64,000 nt of DNA, taken from Dyella terrae. Lineage in GTDB: Bacteria; Pseudomonadota; Gammaproteobacteria; Xanthomonadales; Rhodanobacteraceae. The DNA lies in assembly GCF_022394535.1 (NCBI RefSeq), contig NZ_CP089414.1:372001-436000 (forward strand), given 5' to 3'. Below, in pieces: positions 24,640-33,485 of the stretch. Positions within the stretch are counted from its first letter, which is position 1, and each line of letters begins with the position of its first letter. Under the pieces are notes generated by a model, which was given only the letters and a program-made list of their open reading frames with translations, searched no databases and had not been told where the DNA came from. A program made the position numbers and the translations under genes.

Positions 24640-24764
24640 ACGGGTTCCCTGTTTGTTTGTCGCAGCCCTTGCAGACTGCCGAAGAATGTCTTGGCGGCTT
24701 GTCGCGTTACCTGCGCAAGCCGGAGTGGCGCGTCGAACACCGCGCTACGAAATGGGTCGTCCTG

Positions 24765-25637
24765 CTACTTCGGGTGCAGCGTCGCCTTGCACTTGACGCC
24801 GGCAGGCAGGTCAAGCTTGGGATTGGGCAAATCCATGAAGACCACGAACGTGCCGCTCGCCGCATCGACGATGCGGTCGATACTGCTGATCGTGGCGGTA
24901 TACGTCGTGCTGGAATCGAGTTCCGAAACCACCGTAGCTGTCATGCCGGAACGCGGCGTGCCAAAGGCGCGCAAGGGCATGACGACCCTGACGCGCAACG
25001 GATTCAACTGGGCAACCTTCAGTACGCCGTGCTTGCTGGCGCCAGGCTCGACGATCTCGCCTGGCCACATCATCTGATCCACCACCACGCCATCGAACGG
25101 ACTGCGAATGGTGCGCAGATTCAGCTGGCTCGCCTCATGCAGATAGTCCAAGCGAGCGACCTCGCGGTTCTCCTTCGCCTCGGTCAGTTCGGCCTGCGCT
25201 TGCTTCAGCTCCGACTCGGCGTCGTCGCTTTCCTGCTTGGCCATGAGTTTCGCTTCGGACATCTCATGGCGACGATCGAACTTGCGCTGCGAGAACTCGA
25301 TCTTGCTTTGCGCAAGCTCGGTGGGGCCATTCAATTGAGACTTGTAGCGTGCAAGATCCGCGGCGGTCTGTTCCGCGTGCGATTCCAGCGTCGCCAATAC
25401 TTCGTTGCGCGCGACCTTGTCGCCGCGCTTCACCGTGACGCGTTCGAGCAATCCGCTGACCGGCGTGCCGAGTTCCACCGTCTGTGCGGGCTCGATCAGG
25501 CAGTCATACGAATCTGTTGCGCTCGACGGCGCGGGAGTGAAGATTGCCATGGCCCCCAGAACGACTGGGGCGATAGCTTTCAACGCCTTGCTCCGCTTCC
25601 TGCATTGCTCAAGAACTAACCCAAAGATGGGTTTCAC
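24765..25637 (-). CDS. HlyD/RND-type periplasmic adaptor (membrane fusion protein)
   Basis: This is a 290-aa adaptor protein. The GTG at 25637 is preferred because an AGGGAG ribosome site lies upstream and the product then starts with a basic segment (QCRKRSKALK) followed by a hydrophobic stretch ending at PSSA, a good signal peptide of about 40 residues; the frame is open to 25694. The mature protein has the usual adaptor order: a first lipoyl half (LGTPVSGLLERVTVKRGD), a charged coiled-coil hairpin (about residues 75-165), the second lipoyl half (IRSPFDGVVV) and a beta-barrel region. Such proteins bridge an inner-membrane pump and a TolC channel. It is the last gene before the giant protein (125 bp gap) and probably shares its promoter, so it may be the adaptor closest to the substrate. 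Confidence 0.85.
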   Translation of the reverse strand: MKPIFGLVLEQCRKRSKALKAIAPVVLGAMAIFTPAPSSATDSYDCLIEPAQTVELGTPVSGLLERVTVKRGDKVARNEVLATLESHAEQTAADLARYKSQLNGPTELAQSKIEFSQRKFDRRHEMSEAKLMAKQESDDAESELKQAQAELTEAKENREVARLDYLHEASQLNLRTIRSPFDGVVVDQMMWPGEIVEPGASKHGVLKVAQLNPLRVRVVMPLRAFGTPRSGMTATVVSELDSSTTYTATISSIDRIVDAASGTFVVFMDLPNPKLDLPAGVKCKATLHPK

Positions 25638-25997
25638 GAGCACTCTCTCCCTGTAGCGCTGCCATAGCACCGGTGACCCGGCACCCCCTGTCATGACGGC
25701 AACAAATTACCGCGTGTTAATGCGGACAGCAATAAGAAGTTCTATTGCAGTCTTGTGATTTTGCGACGCCGCGTTGTTACATGAAGGGTTGTCGTAAGCG
25801 TTGGCCTGTCTAGCGCAACGATTATGTTTAACTTCATGATTTAACGATATTTTTTTGGAGAAAAATAATCATTAATCCATCGGCGACAGCATCAAATAAA
25901 CGCGCATCGAAAGGCATTGACTGTGCAGTCAGGTCCGATTTGTCCAACCTAATTCGTAAGATATTGTTGCTTATTTATCGAAGTAATTGCGGCATAT

Positions 25998-26015
25998 CCT
26001 TGAATCCATTCAAGG
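25998..26015. promoter_or_regulatory. Perfect 8-bp inverted repeat, candidate operator
   Basis: CCTTGAAT-CC-ATTCAAGG is a perfect palindrome with a 2-base spacer inside the AT-rich gap, about 360 bp upstream of the adaptor start. There is no T-run after it in either direction, so an operator is more likely than a terminator. The binding protein is unknown. Confidence 0.4.
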
Positions 26016-26074
26016 CATACGAATGCAATGTAATTTCTTGCGAGTGCTGTTCGTGTTATTCCCAATCCGTGGAT

Positions 26075-26104
26075 ATCCTCCGGTTCCCGTTGCGGGCAGA
26101 GGAT
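26075..26104 (-). terminator. Weak hairpin just after the SecA-like gene
   Basis: ATCCTC pairs with GAGGAT around an inner CCCG/CGGG stem, 10 bases past the SecA-like stop codon. No U-tract follows, so this may be a weak or Rho-assisted end point rather than a true intrinsic terminator. Confidence 0.3.
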
Positions 26105-26113
26105 GGCGTGACC

Positions 26114-28000
26114 TCACTTCCGGGTCTTGCCTACGAATCCAAGCGCTCGTCGCCATTGCTCGTCGCGTTTCATCGTATCGAGCCGCTGCTTGCGAAAGTG
26201 ACGCTCCGCGCGATCCTGCATCCACGTCACGACTCGTCGAAACCCGGGTGGCTGCTTGCCGATCATGGCGCGCAACAACCAGCGCATGCCTGGCGGCGCA
26301 AAGCTGCGGAACAATTCATCGTCAAAGCTGACGATGGCTTCGGTGGTTCCCGGGTCGCCTTGCCGCGCGCAGCGACCAAATAGTTGACGGTCCACGCGCG
26401 CCGACTCATGGAATTCGGTGAGGATCACATGCAGGCCACCGGCCTCGCGCACCGCGTCGGCGAGCTTGATGTCGGTGCCTCGGCCAGCCATGTTGGTGGC
26501 CACCATGATCCGTCCTGCCTGGCCTGCCTGCGCCACCGTCTCCGCCTCGGTCTTGTCCTGGCGGGCATTGAGGACGATATGGGCGACCTCCGCGCGGTCC
26601 AGTTCGGCGCTCAATCGCTCGGAGGCTTCTACAGAGCGCGTACCGATTAATACGGCACGGCCTTGGGCAGCCACTTCACTGGCGCGCCTGGCAACGTGGA
26701 TCCAGCGTTGGTCTGTATCCCTGCACAAACGATCGGGCAGGCGTCTGCGCTTGCTGGGTTTGTGGGTGGGGACGCGGGTGACCGACAAGTCATAGCTGCG
26801 CTTGATCTCCGCGGCAACCTCCTGGGCGGTACCGGTCATTCCGCACAGGTGCAAGTAGCGACCGAAGAAGCGCTGGTAGGTGATCTGCGCGAGCGTGCGA
26901 CGTTGGCCGGTGATTTCGCAGCCCTCTTTGGACTCGATCATCTGATGCAGTCCACGTTCCCATGTACGGTCTGGCATGACACGGCCAGTGGACTCATCGA
27001 CGATCTGCACCTTGTCCTCGGCCAGGATGTAGTGCTGGTCACGCTGAAAGCAGTACGTTGCCGAGAGTGCTTTCTGCGCGAACTCGTCACGCCATAGCGT
27101 GGAGCGCCATAGCCCGCCGTGTTCGTGGGTAAGCTCTCGCACGCGTTGTCGACCCGCTGCGGTCAGCCAGATATCGCGGCGCGGGCCCAGCACAAAATCC
27201 ACTCCGCGCTCAAGCGTTCGCGCCAGATCGATCGCTTGCGCATAGATGGCCGGATCGAGATCGTCCGGCAGGCTTTCGGAAATGATAAGTGGGGTACTGG
27301 CCTCGTCGATCAGCACGCTGTCCGCTTCGTCGATGATGGCAACGTGCAAGCCGCGAAGGATCGGTGGCTCGGTACGACGACTGCCGGCCAACTCGCGCAA
27401 TTGCTGGTGCGTGCGAGATGCCTCGCCGAGCGCGATGCAGTCCTTCAGGTAATCGAAAGTGAGTTCCTTGTTCGATACGTAGACGATGCCGCAGGCGTAG
27501 GCTTCGCGCCGCTTGGCGATATCCATGTCCTGCAGCACCACGCCGACACTAAGCCCAAGGAAGGCAAACAACGCCGTGTTGTGTTCTGCATCGCGCTCGG
27601 CAAGGTAGTCGTTAACAGTGACGACGTGGACGGACGCTCCCGTGATCGCAGCAGTAACGGCTGCGAGTGTGGCCGCAAGGGTCTTGCCTTCGCCGGTTGC
27701 CATTTCTGCCAGGCGCCCTCGCATCAGCGCGCGGCCGGCCAGAAGCTGCACATCGTGGTGTCGCATACCCAGTGTGCGACGCGACGCTTCGCGAATCTGC
27801 GCAAAGGCCTGCGCGAGCAGCGGGTCGGTGAATCCATTGCGGTGCATCTGTCGCGCGATTCCACACAGGCGCTCCCGCAACGCTGTGTCGCTGGCCGCTT
27901 GTGCCTCGTTCTCAAGAGCGGCGGCGGTCGCCAGGAACGCTTCCGTACGATCCATGCGTGGCCATCGGTCGAACCACGCACGCAGATACTCTTCCCACAC
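26114..28000 (-). CDS. Shortened SecA-like translocase ATPase
   Basis: This is a 628-aa SecA paralogue from the GTG at 28000. It has the DEAD-type motor of SecA: Walker A ATGEGKT (residues 101-107), DEAD Walker B (224-227), a preprotein cross-linking-like insertion (about 240-350), GMTGTA (387-392), VATNMAGRGTDIK (500-512) and GRCARQGDPG (542-551). It stops about 75 residues after that motif. Most of the helical scaffold/wing region and the C-terminal zinc-binding tail of housekeeping SecA (about 900 aa) are therefore missing. It lies 42 bases after the M50-adaptor gene and is likely co-transcribed. No secY or accessory Sec genes accompany it. The upstream frame from 28148 would add an N-terminal leader (including PYLERLRP) if one G of the GGGG at 28010-28013 were removed, so the true N-terminus is uncertain. 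The proposed role is a cytoplasmic motor that pushes the giant protein out. Confidence 0.88.
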   Translation of the reverse strand: MWEEYLRAWFDRWPRMDRTEAFLATAAALENEAQAASDTALRERLCGIARQMHRNGFTDPLLAQAFAQIREASRRTLGMRHHDVQLLAGRALMRGRLAEMATGEGKTLAATLAAVTAAITGASVHVVTVNDYLAERDAEHNTALFAFLGLSVGVVLQDMDIAKRREAYACGIVYVSNKELTFDYLKDCIALGEASRTHQQLRELAGSRRTEPPILRGLHVAIIDEADSVLIDEASTPLIISESLPDDLDPAIYAQAIDLARTLERGVDFVLGPRRDIWLTAAGRQRVRELTHEHGGLWRSTLWRDEFAQKALSATYCFQRDQHYILAEDKVQIVDESTGRVMPDRTWERGLHQMIESKEGCEITGQRRTLAQITYQRFFGRYLHLCGMTGTAQEVAAEIKRSYDLSVTRVPTHKPSKRRRLPDRLCRDTDQRWIHVARRASEVAAQGRAVLIGTRSVEASERLSAELDRAEVAHIVLNARQDKTEAETVAQAGQAGRIMVATNMAGRGTDIKLADAVREAGGLHVILTEFHESARVDRQLFGRCARQGDPGTTEAIVSFDDELFRSFAPPGMRWLLRAMIGKQPPGFRRVVTWMQDRAERHFRKQRLDTMKRDEQWRRALGFVGKTRK

Positions 28001-28042
28001 CGAGCGCCTGGGGTCTCAGGCGTTCGAGATAGGGTCCATCAC

Positions 28043-30232
28043 CTAGCGGGGTGTCGCGACCCGCCAGCAAGGCTCGGACATCACTGAGACACTGAAGTGA
28101 CTCAGAAACACTTGCCGTAATCGTCGCCAGCCCTGCTTGGCCAGGCATTCCGAGCCATGCTCGAAGCGTATGTGCACGCGCTCGCCAAAAGCGGGTGCCA
28201 CGCTCTCGGGCAGAGTGAGATCCACGATGAATACGCGCTGCAGGGTCTTCAAGCCGTTCGTGTCGCTCGGCAGGGTGGGTACCGTGCCGCCGGCGTTGAG
28301 GCCGAGGGCGGCGGTAGGTAGTTCCTCAACCCCGCCAGGGAAACTGCGCACGATTTGCGAGGCATAGGTCTGGTCCAGCGAATCGCTGAGCCGCAAACGC
28401 ACACCCGTCAGGTGCCCATGCACCAGGTCGATATCGTCCTGTTGCACCACGACGCGCACAATCAACGCTTGCCGGTCCAGAACATAGCCAATCAGGTCGC
28501 CCTTCTTGTAATAGCGCCCCGGCATGTCCTGTGGCGTGGTGGCAACGAGACGGCCATCGTCGCCCGAGCTCCCTACCAGGCGTTCGGCGCGCTGCCGAGT
28601 CCGCTCCAGCACGTCGCCCGCTTCTTCCAACTGGCGACCGGATACGGCGGCCTTGACCGGATCGTTGAATTGATCTGCATCGTAGCGGGCCTTTGCCTGC
28701 GCATACTTGGCCCCGTTCACCGCCAAGTCCGCCTGTAGCTGCCGGTTGCTCAGGCGATACACCGGCTGCTCGGCATGAACGATTTGCCCGGGTGCCACCA
28801 GCCAGTCGGCGAAGAATCCATTTTCACGTGCGTGCAGCATCGACTGGTCAGGTAGCCACACTACGCCTAGTGCCGGCGTGTACAGCGGGATCGGCACGCA
28901 GCACAACAACACCAGCGCCGTACCAGCGGCCATGGCCGTGCGGCGCATCGCGCGACTACGGCAATGTTGCAGGGACGCGGCGCCACGCAGGTGCTGCCAG
29001 CCCTTGCGCAGAGGCATCCAGATCAGGCTGACCGCGCTCCAGCAGGCCATGGCGACGCCGAAGACAAAGAACTTTCCGGCGACCAGGAACATCACCGACA
29101 CACTGACGAACGTGCGATAGCACCAAGCTAGCGGCGTATAGATGGACAACCACCATTGCTCGGCATGCGTTTCGTCCGGCTTGACGGCGTCGATGGAGCC
29201 AAAGGCGTAGCGATCCAGCAAATAGGTCCACCAAGCCTGTCCGCGTTGCGCCATGTTCGGAATTTCGATCAGGTCGCTGAGGATGTAGTAGCCGTCGTAG
29301 CGGAGCAGTGGATTGCCATTGACCAGCAGGGTGGAAACGCCGCCGATCATCATCACGTTGTAGGCCATGGCGCGTACCACGCCAGGTTCGGCCGCCAGCC
29401 ACACGTACAGCGCTAGCGATGCCAGGAATACCTCCGTGAGGATGCCTGCCGCCGCCACCAGGGCACGGTGGTATTTGGAAGGGAAGGCCGCCGAGGAGGA
29501 GGCTTCGATGTAGGGGACTGGTGCGAAGATCAGGAACATCAGGCCCAGTTCGCGGGCAGTACCACCCCATCGCTTCACGGCAAACCCGTGCCCCAGTTCA
29601 TGCAGCAGCTTCACTACCGGATATACCGCCAGCATCACCAGCAGGTTGCTGGATGACAGCAACCGATCGGAAAGGTTGTCGGTCAGCTCGTGCCAATGCT
29701 GCGCGGCAAGCACTGTTGCCGGGAGGACAACGGCCAGCCAGAGCAGGGCGCCGATCGGTCCGAAACACCAACGTAGATAGGGAGTAAGTGCGCCAAGGAA
29801 GCGATCGGGATTGAGCAAAGGCAGCTTCAGGCTCATGGGATTGAGCAGCCACTGCTTGACCGTCTCCCAGCGCTTGCGGCGATGGCGATCCAGGGATTCC
29901 GCCGAATCGGGAGTGACGTCGGTCTGCAGCAGATCGGCGGCGTGCAACTGGGTGAGCAAATCCACCACTTCCGGCTGCGTGCAAGCATCACGGGATTCGG
30001 AGGTATTGGCCCGCTCCCACAGCGCCTGTACCGTGCTCTTGCCGTCCATGCTGGCGATGAGCGCATAGGCGGCGGTCGTCAACCGATAGACACGGCCGCC
30101 GGTCTGATCCTGCACCACGTACCACGGCCGTCCGCGGAAGATCACGCGCTGCACGGTGGCATAGGGCATTAGACGTGGCCGCAGTCCGGCGACGCTATGC
30201 CAGGAAGGACTGAAGGGCGAGCGCGCCGTCAT
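28043..30232 (-). CDS. PqqD-like / M50 metallopeptidase / HlyD fusion membrane protein
   Basis: The ATG at 30232 overlaps the previous stop as ATGA, giving 729 aa. Residues about 25-105 look like a PqqD-type winged helix (VYRLTTAAYALIASMDGKST), a fold that binds leader peptides in peptide-maturation systems. A polytopic membrane part follows with the zinc-protease motif HELGH at 211-215 and a matching NPLLRYDGYY segment (307-316) that supplies the third ligand Asp in the M50/site-2 family, so the active site looks intact. After a last membrane helix (about 432-451) the C-terminus is a periplasmic lipoyl/HlyD adaptor (about 455-705). The fusion implies a protein that could recognise a cytoplasmic substrate, act within the membrane and dock to TolC. 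It sits between the GAF-HlyD gene and the SecA-like gene. Confidence 0.88.
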   Translation of the reverse strand: MTARSPFSPSWHSVAGLRPRLMPYATVQRVIFRGRPWYVVQDQTGGRVYRLTTAAYALIASMDGKSTVQALWERANTSESRDACTQPEVVDLLTQLHAADLLQTDVTPDSAESLDRHRRKRWETVKQWLLNPMSLKLPLLNPDRFLGALTPYLRWCFGPIGALLWLAVVLPATVLAAQHWHELTDNLSDRLLSSSNLLVMLAVYPVVKLLHELGHGFAVKRWGGTARELGLMFLIFAPVPYIEASSSAAFPSKYHRALVAAAGILTEVFLASLALYVWLAAEPGVVRAMAYNVMMIGGVSTLLVNGNPLLRYDGYYILSDLIEIPNMAQRGQAWWTYLLDRYAFGSIDAVKPDETHAEQWWLSIYTPLAWCYRTFVSVSVMFLVAGKFFVFGVAMACWSAVSLIWMPLRKGWQHLRGAASLQHCRSRAMRRTAMAAGTALVLLCCVPIPLYTPALGVVWLPDQSMLHARENGFFADWLVAPGQIVHAEQPVYRLSNRQLQADLAVNGAKYAQAKARYDADQFNDPVKAAVSGRQLEEAGDVLERTRQRAERLVGSSGDDGRLVATTPQDMPGRYYKKGDLIGYVLDRQALIVRVVVQQDDIDLVHGHLTGVRLRLSDSLDQTYASQIVRSFPGGVEELPTAALGLNAGGTVPTLPSDTNGLKTLQRVFIVDLTLPESVAPAFGERVHIRFEHGSECLAKQGWRRLRQVFLSHFSVSVMSEPCWRVATPR

Positions 30233-32061
30233 AACCCCCAGTTCCAGAGACTGAGCCGCAGCCAATCGAACAGGCTATGTAGCAACACCCATCCCAGCGT
30301 GCGGCGCCCCACGCTGACCTTGCCCACACCTTCCATGCCAGGCAATAGCAAAGCCGTCCCGTGGGTCAGTTGTGCCTCCACGCGATAGACATTCTTGCCG
30401 TCCTGAGCGGTAGCCACCGGCATGATCTTCGCCACGGTGAACGGCATGGGCGCACCGGCTAGCCCATGCATCACCAACTCGCCCGGCTGGCCGACCTGGA
30501 TCGCGCCAATATCGCGCTCGTCGACCTGAAGGATGATTCGGTAATTGTGCAGCGGTGCGACCTCAAACAGCTTCTTGCCAATCTCTACCGGCGTGCCGAT
30601 CTGCTGGCTGAGGTCACCACTCACCACCACGCCGTTGTAAGGGGCGCGGATTTTCGTGCGTGCAAGCTTGTCGTTCAGCAGGTCCAGTTGCGCCTGGGCT
30701 TCATCACGCTGAGCGCTGACCACCTGGATCGCGGTGAGATCATGTTGCGCCATCGCCTCGCGCAACTTGTTGTCGTACTGATCGCGGTCGCTCGCCCATT
30801 TGGTGCGCTCCACCTGCAGGTCGTGATCGTCCAGCTGCGCCAGCACCTGGCCTTCGCTCACCGTGTCACCGGCGCGCACGAAGCTTGCGGTGAGAAAGCC
30901 TTCGAACGGAGCGGCTGCTACGCGTTGGATCTCTCCTTCCGTCATGGTCTTGGCAGTGACGCGATAGGAAATAGGAAGAAAGATCAGGAAAGCAAGAGCG
31001 ATCATGGCCAGCGTGGCGCCAACCTTCCAAACCAGGTAGCGAGGTCCGAGCAGATGCTTCAGAACACGTCGGCTTTCGTCGCCTAGGCGTTGCAGTGAGT
31101 TGCGTTCCGCATCGCGTCGTTGCGCGACTACTGGTGCGGAAAGTGCGACGAATGCATCCAGCCATTTGCGCTCGTCCTCGGTGAAGCGCCTGTCATCGCC
31201 GCGCTCCAGCGTCAGTACCGCCAGGCATCGCGCCTGCTGAGCAATAGGCAACGACAGCGCCGTCGATGAACCCGTGCGCTGCAACAATGCGGCATGCGCG
31301 CGATAACCTTCCTGCGACTCCACCGGCTGGGCCAGGTCGCAGGCCTCGCCCATAGCTGCCACATAGGCCTGCACCAGTGGCGATGACTTCTCGAACGTGG
31401 CCGCTTCGGACAGTGCGACCAGCGTTACCTTCGCTTCGCGCACCAAGCCGATGGCCACGCGCGTGCAGCCAAAACGGTGCCGCAACTCGTTGCAGAGATC
31501 GAACAGAGCCTGCTGGAAGCGCTCATGCCGCAGGGTGGTGGCGATGGCTTCCAGCACGCCCAGCGACCGCGTGCTCGCCTCCACAGCCGCGTCGTGATCG
31601 CGCTTACCCAGCAGATTGCTGAGCCAGGCATTCCCCCAGTGCAGCTCGCGCAGCAGTGAGGGAACGGAGCTGGCATCCGCTATCATCTCCAGGACGACGG
31701 CCCCCGCGATGCGCTCATTGACGGAGAGCGGTGTTGCCACATGCAGCAAGCCGGGCTGGTCGGCGACCGGCAGCACGACGGCGCGTCGATCGCCGATGGC
31801 GCGTTGCACCGCGGCACTCATTCGCGCCATTTCGGCGTGTGCGGTAGGCCAAACAGCAATCGGCACGAACGCCTGACCACCCTGGGCTTCGACCAGTACG
31901 GCGGCCTGACGCGCGTTGGGAAATTTTTCGCAGATCAGCGCAAGCCAGGCGCTGCAGAACGCATCGGACGTGCGCGCCCTGACAAAGCGCTCCCAGTTGT
32001 CCTGGACCAGCTCGCCCTCGGGCGAGGCCTCTTCCTGTTCCATGGACATGGGTAGGTTCAT
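30229..32061 (-). CDS. GAF-domain HlyD family adaptor
   Basis: This 610-aa protein starts at an ATG that overlaps the TolC stop (ATGA). Residues about 20-155 and 165-320 look like two GAF-type sensory domains and are predicted cytoplasmic. One membrane helix spans about 345-364, and about 380-595 form a HlyD adaptor with lipoyl halves (FVRAGDTVSEGQVLAQLD and IRAPYNGVVVSGDLSQQIG) and a coiled-coil hairpin. Known HlyD proteins have only a short cytoplasmic tail, so 340 residues of sensor on the cytoplasmic side is unusual. It may gate or couple secretion to a small ligand, or bind the SecA-like motor; both are inferences. It is translationally coupled to both neighbours. Confidence 0.87.
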   Translation of the reverse strand: MNLPMSMEQEEASPEGELVQDNWERFVRARTSDAFCSAWLALICEKFPNARQAAVLVEAQGGQAFVPIAVWPTAHAEMARMSAAVQRAIGDRRAVVLPVADQPGLLHVATPLSVNERIAGAVVLEMIADASSVPSLLRELHWGNAWLSNLLGKRDHDAAVEASTRSLGVLEAIATTLRHERFQQALFDLCNELRHRFGCTRVAIGLVREAKVTLVALSEAATFEKSSPLVQAYVAAMGEACDLAQPVESQEGYRAHAALLQRTGSSTALSLPIAQQARCLAVLTLERGDDRRFTEDERKWLDAFVALSAPVVAQRRDAERNSLQRLGDESRRVLKHLLGPRYLVWKVGATLAMIALAFLIFLPISYRVTAKTMTEGEIQRVAAAPFEGFLTASFVRAGDTVSEGQVLAQLDDHDLQVERTKWASDRDQYDNKLREAMAQHDLTAIQVVSAQRDEAQAQLDLLNDKLARTKIRAPYNGVVVSGDLSQQIGTPVEIGKKLFEVAPLHNYRIILQVDERDIGAIQVGQPGELVMHGLAGAPMPFTVAKIMPVATAQDGKNVYRVEAQLTHGTALLLPGMEGVGKVSVGRRTLGWVLLHSLFDWLRLSLWNWGL

Positions 32062-33485
32062 GGCGCTTTCGGTGCAACAGTCATTGCGACTGGATCCGCA
32101 TTGCTTTCGTGATTGATGAACAGGGCATCGAGCTCATCCAGATCGACTGCGCTCAGCTCCCCCAGGGTGGATTTCAACTTGACGTAGGCGGAGAGCTGCT
32201 CATAGCTGCCCTTGCGCAGATTGCTTTGCGCGGTAATCCATTGCTGCCGGGCATCGAGGACATCGGCCTCGGTATTCAGGCCGCGCGCAACACCCTTCTG
32301 GGCCACCTGTAACAAGGAGCTGGCGGATTCCATCGCCGTGCGTGCGGCAGAAGCCTTGGCACGCCCCGCTCTCCAACTGAAGAAAGCGGACTTCACATTG
32401 AGGATCGCCTGGCGCCGGGCGGCATCTCGCTGGTTCAGCGCCTTGTCGCGCTGCGCCAGGGCCTCTTCTACCTTCGCTGACTGCGTACCACCCGAATAGA
32501 GGGGCACACTCAACTGCAGGCCGACCGCAAGCTGACGAATGTGATAACCCGGCTGGCCGGGAAAGTTGCCTACGGCCTGATCAGTGTCGCCATAGGTGGC
32601 AACCATATCCAGAGTGGGCTGATGGCCGGCGCGCTGCTTCTTGACGTTTTCGTTGGCGGCGGCAATGGCGCGCTCGGCGGCGCGGAGGGCAGGGCAGTGC
32701 GTATCGACCTGTTCCAGCCACTCATCCAGGTTGCCTCCCACCAGGTCCGGTATCTTGGCGTCGTTGCGCAAATAGGGTTGCTGCATTCCATCCGCCGATC
32801 CGATCCACTGCTCCAGTGCGGCAAGCTTGGTGTCCTGGTCCAGTTCCGCGGAAGCCCTGTCGGCATCCGCGTCCTCGTACTTTGCATGTGCGTCCTCGGC
32901 CTTGGGCTCGCTTTGCTGGCCTAGGCTGGCGGCCTTCTTCTCGATGTCCCATTTTGCGCGGAGGGTATCGCGCTGCGCCGTGGTGAACTCCACTTGATCG
33001 CGGGCCTGCATCAAGTCAAACCAGGCCGTAGAGACCTTCTGGTAAAGCTGCTGCTCCGCATCGTCCAGTTGATCGCTGGCTTGTGCCTCTTCCTCTTTCG
33101 ACTGCCGCCACGACGCGAGATCGGCCGGACGCCAGAGGGCCTGGTTCAAGCTCAGTTGATCGCCATTGCTGTGGTAGCGATCGTGCATCACCGGAGGAAC
33201 GTTGCCCTGCGATTCATAGCGACGGCGATTGCCGTTACTGTTTGCCGTTGCCGTGAGCTGCGGGAGCATGGCGCCCCATGCCTGGCGAGCCCTGGCGTGT
33301 GACGCATCGACATCGTCCTTGACGGAGCGATAGCCTGGCTCGCTTTCGTGCGCTAGCGCAAACAGCTCGCCGAGCGTCGTCACCTGCGCTTCCGTCGCGT
33401 GGGCATGCGTTGTCACCAGCAACAGTGTGGCTAGCATGAGGGGCCAGTGCCGTCGCAAGCAGGGACCGGACCCTGGGTTATGCAC
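32058..33485 (-). CDS. TolC-family outer-membrane channel protein
   Basis: This is the first gene of the leftward train. The frame is open to 33584. I prefer the GTG at 33485 because it places the basic CLRRH and hydrophobic LMLATLLLVTTHAHA segment at the N-terminus as a signal peptide, giving 475 aa. The mature part has the TolC pattern of two internally similar halves of long helices with beta segments, for example LGELFALAHESEPGYRS near the start and LSVPLYSGGTQSAKVEEAL in the second half. TolC proteins form the outer-membrane tunnel for type I secretion and efflux. Two adaptor genes follow directly, so it is most likely the exit duct for the giant protein. Confidence 0.87.
   Translation of the reverse strand: MHNPGSGPCLRRHWPLMLATLLLVTTHAHATEAQVTTLGELFALAHESEPGYRSVKDDVDASHARARQAWGAMLPQLTATANSNGNRRRYESQGNVPPVMHDRYHSNGDQLSLNQALWRPADLASWRQSKEEEAQASDQLDDAEQQLYQKVSTAWFDLMQARDQVEFTTAQRDTLRAKWDIEKKAASLGQQSEPKAEDAHAKYEDADADRASAELDQDTKLAALEQWIGSADGMQQPYLRNDAKIPDLVGGNLDEWLEQVDTHCPALRAAERAIAAANENVKKQRAGHQPTLDMVATYGDTDQAVGNFPGQPGYHIRQLAVGLQLSVPLYSGGTQSAKVEEALAQRDKALNQRDAARRQAILNVKSAFFSWRAGRAKASAARTAMESASSLLQVAQKGVARGLNTEADVLDARQQWITAQSNLRKGSYEQLSAYVKLKSTLGELSAVDLDELDALFINHESNADPVAMTVAPKAP

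Larger units (their letters stand above)
25638..26113 (-). promoter_or_regulatory. AT-rich intergenic region upstream of adaptor and giant gene
   Basis: This gap of about 475 bases is strikingly AT-rich from about 25740 to 26060 in an otherwise GC-rich window. I see no credible gene. It separates the SecA-like gene from the adaptor/giant pair and so probably holds a second promoter reading leftwards. Visible elements are TTTAAC repeated with a 13-bp period (about 25828-25846), A/T runs at 25850-25870 and a perfect palindrome at 25998-26015. No clean -35/-10 pair could be assigned by eye. Confidence 0.5.

Noticed and set aside
25940..26383. 147-aa plus-strand ORF in the AT-rich gap
   Set aside because: It runs into the antisense of the SecA-like gene and has no ribosome site; the gap is better read as regulatory.
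26114..28000. Accessory Sec (SecA2/SecY2) system
   Set aside because: There is no SecY2, Asp or glycosyltransferase gene, and the neighbours are HlyD/TolC type.
24765..33485. Ordinary type I secretion system
   Set aside because: No ABC transporter ATPase is present anywhere in the train.
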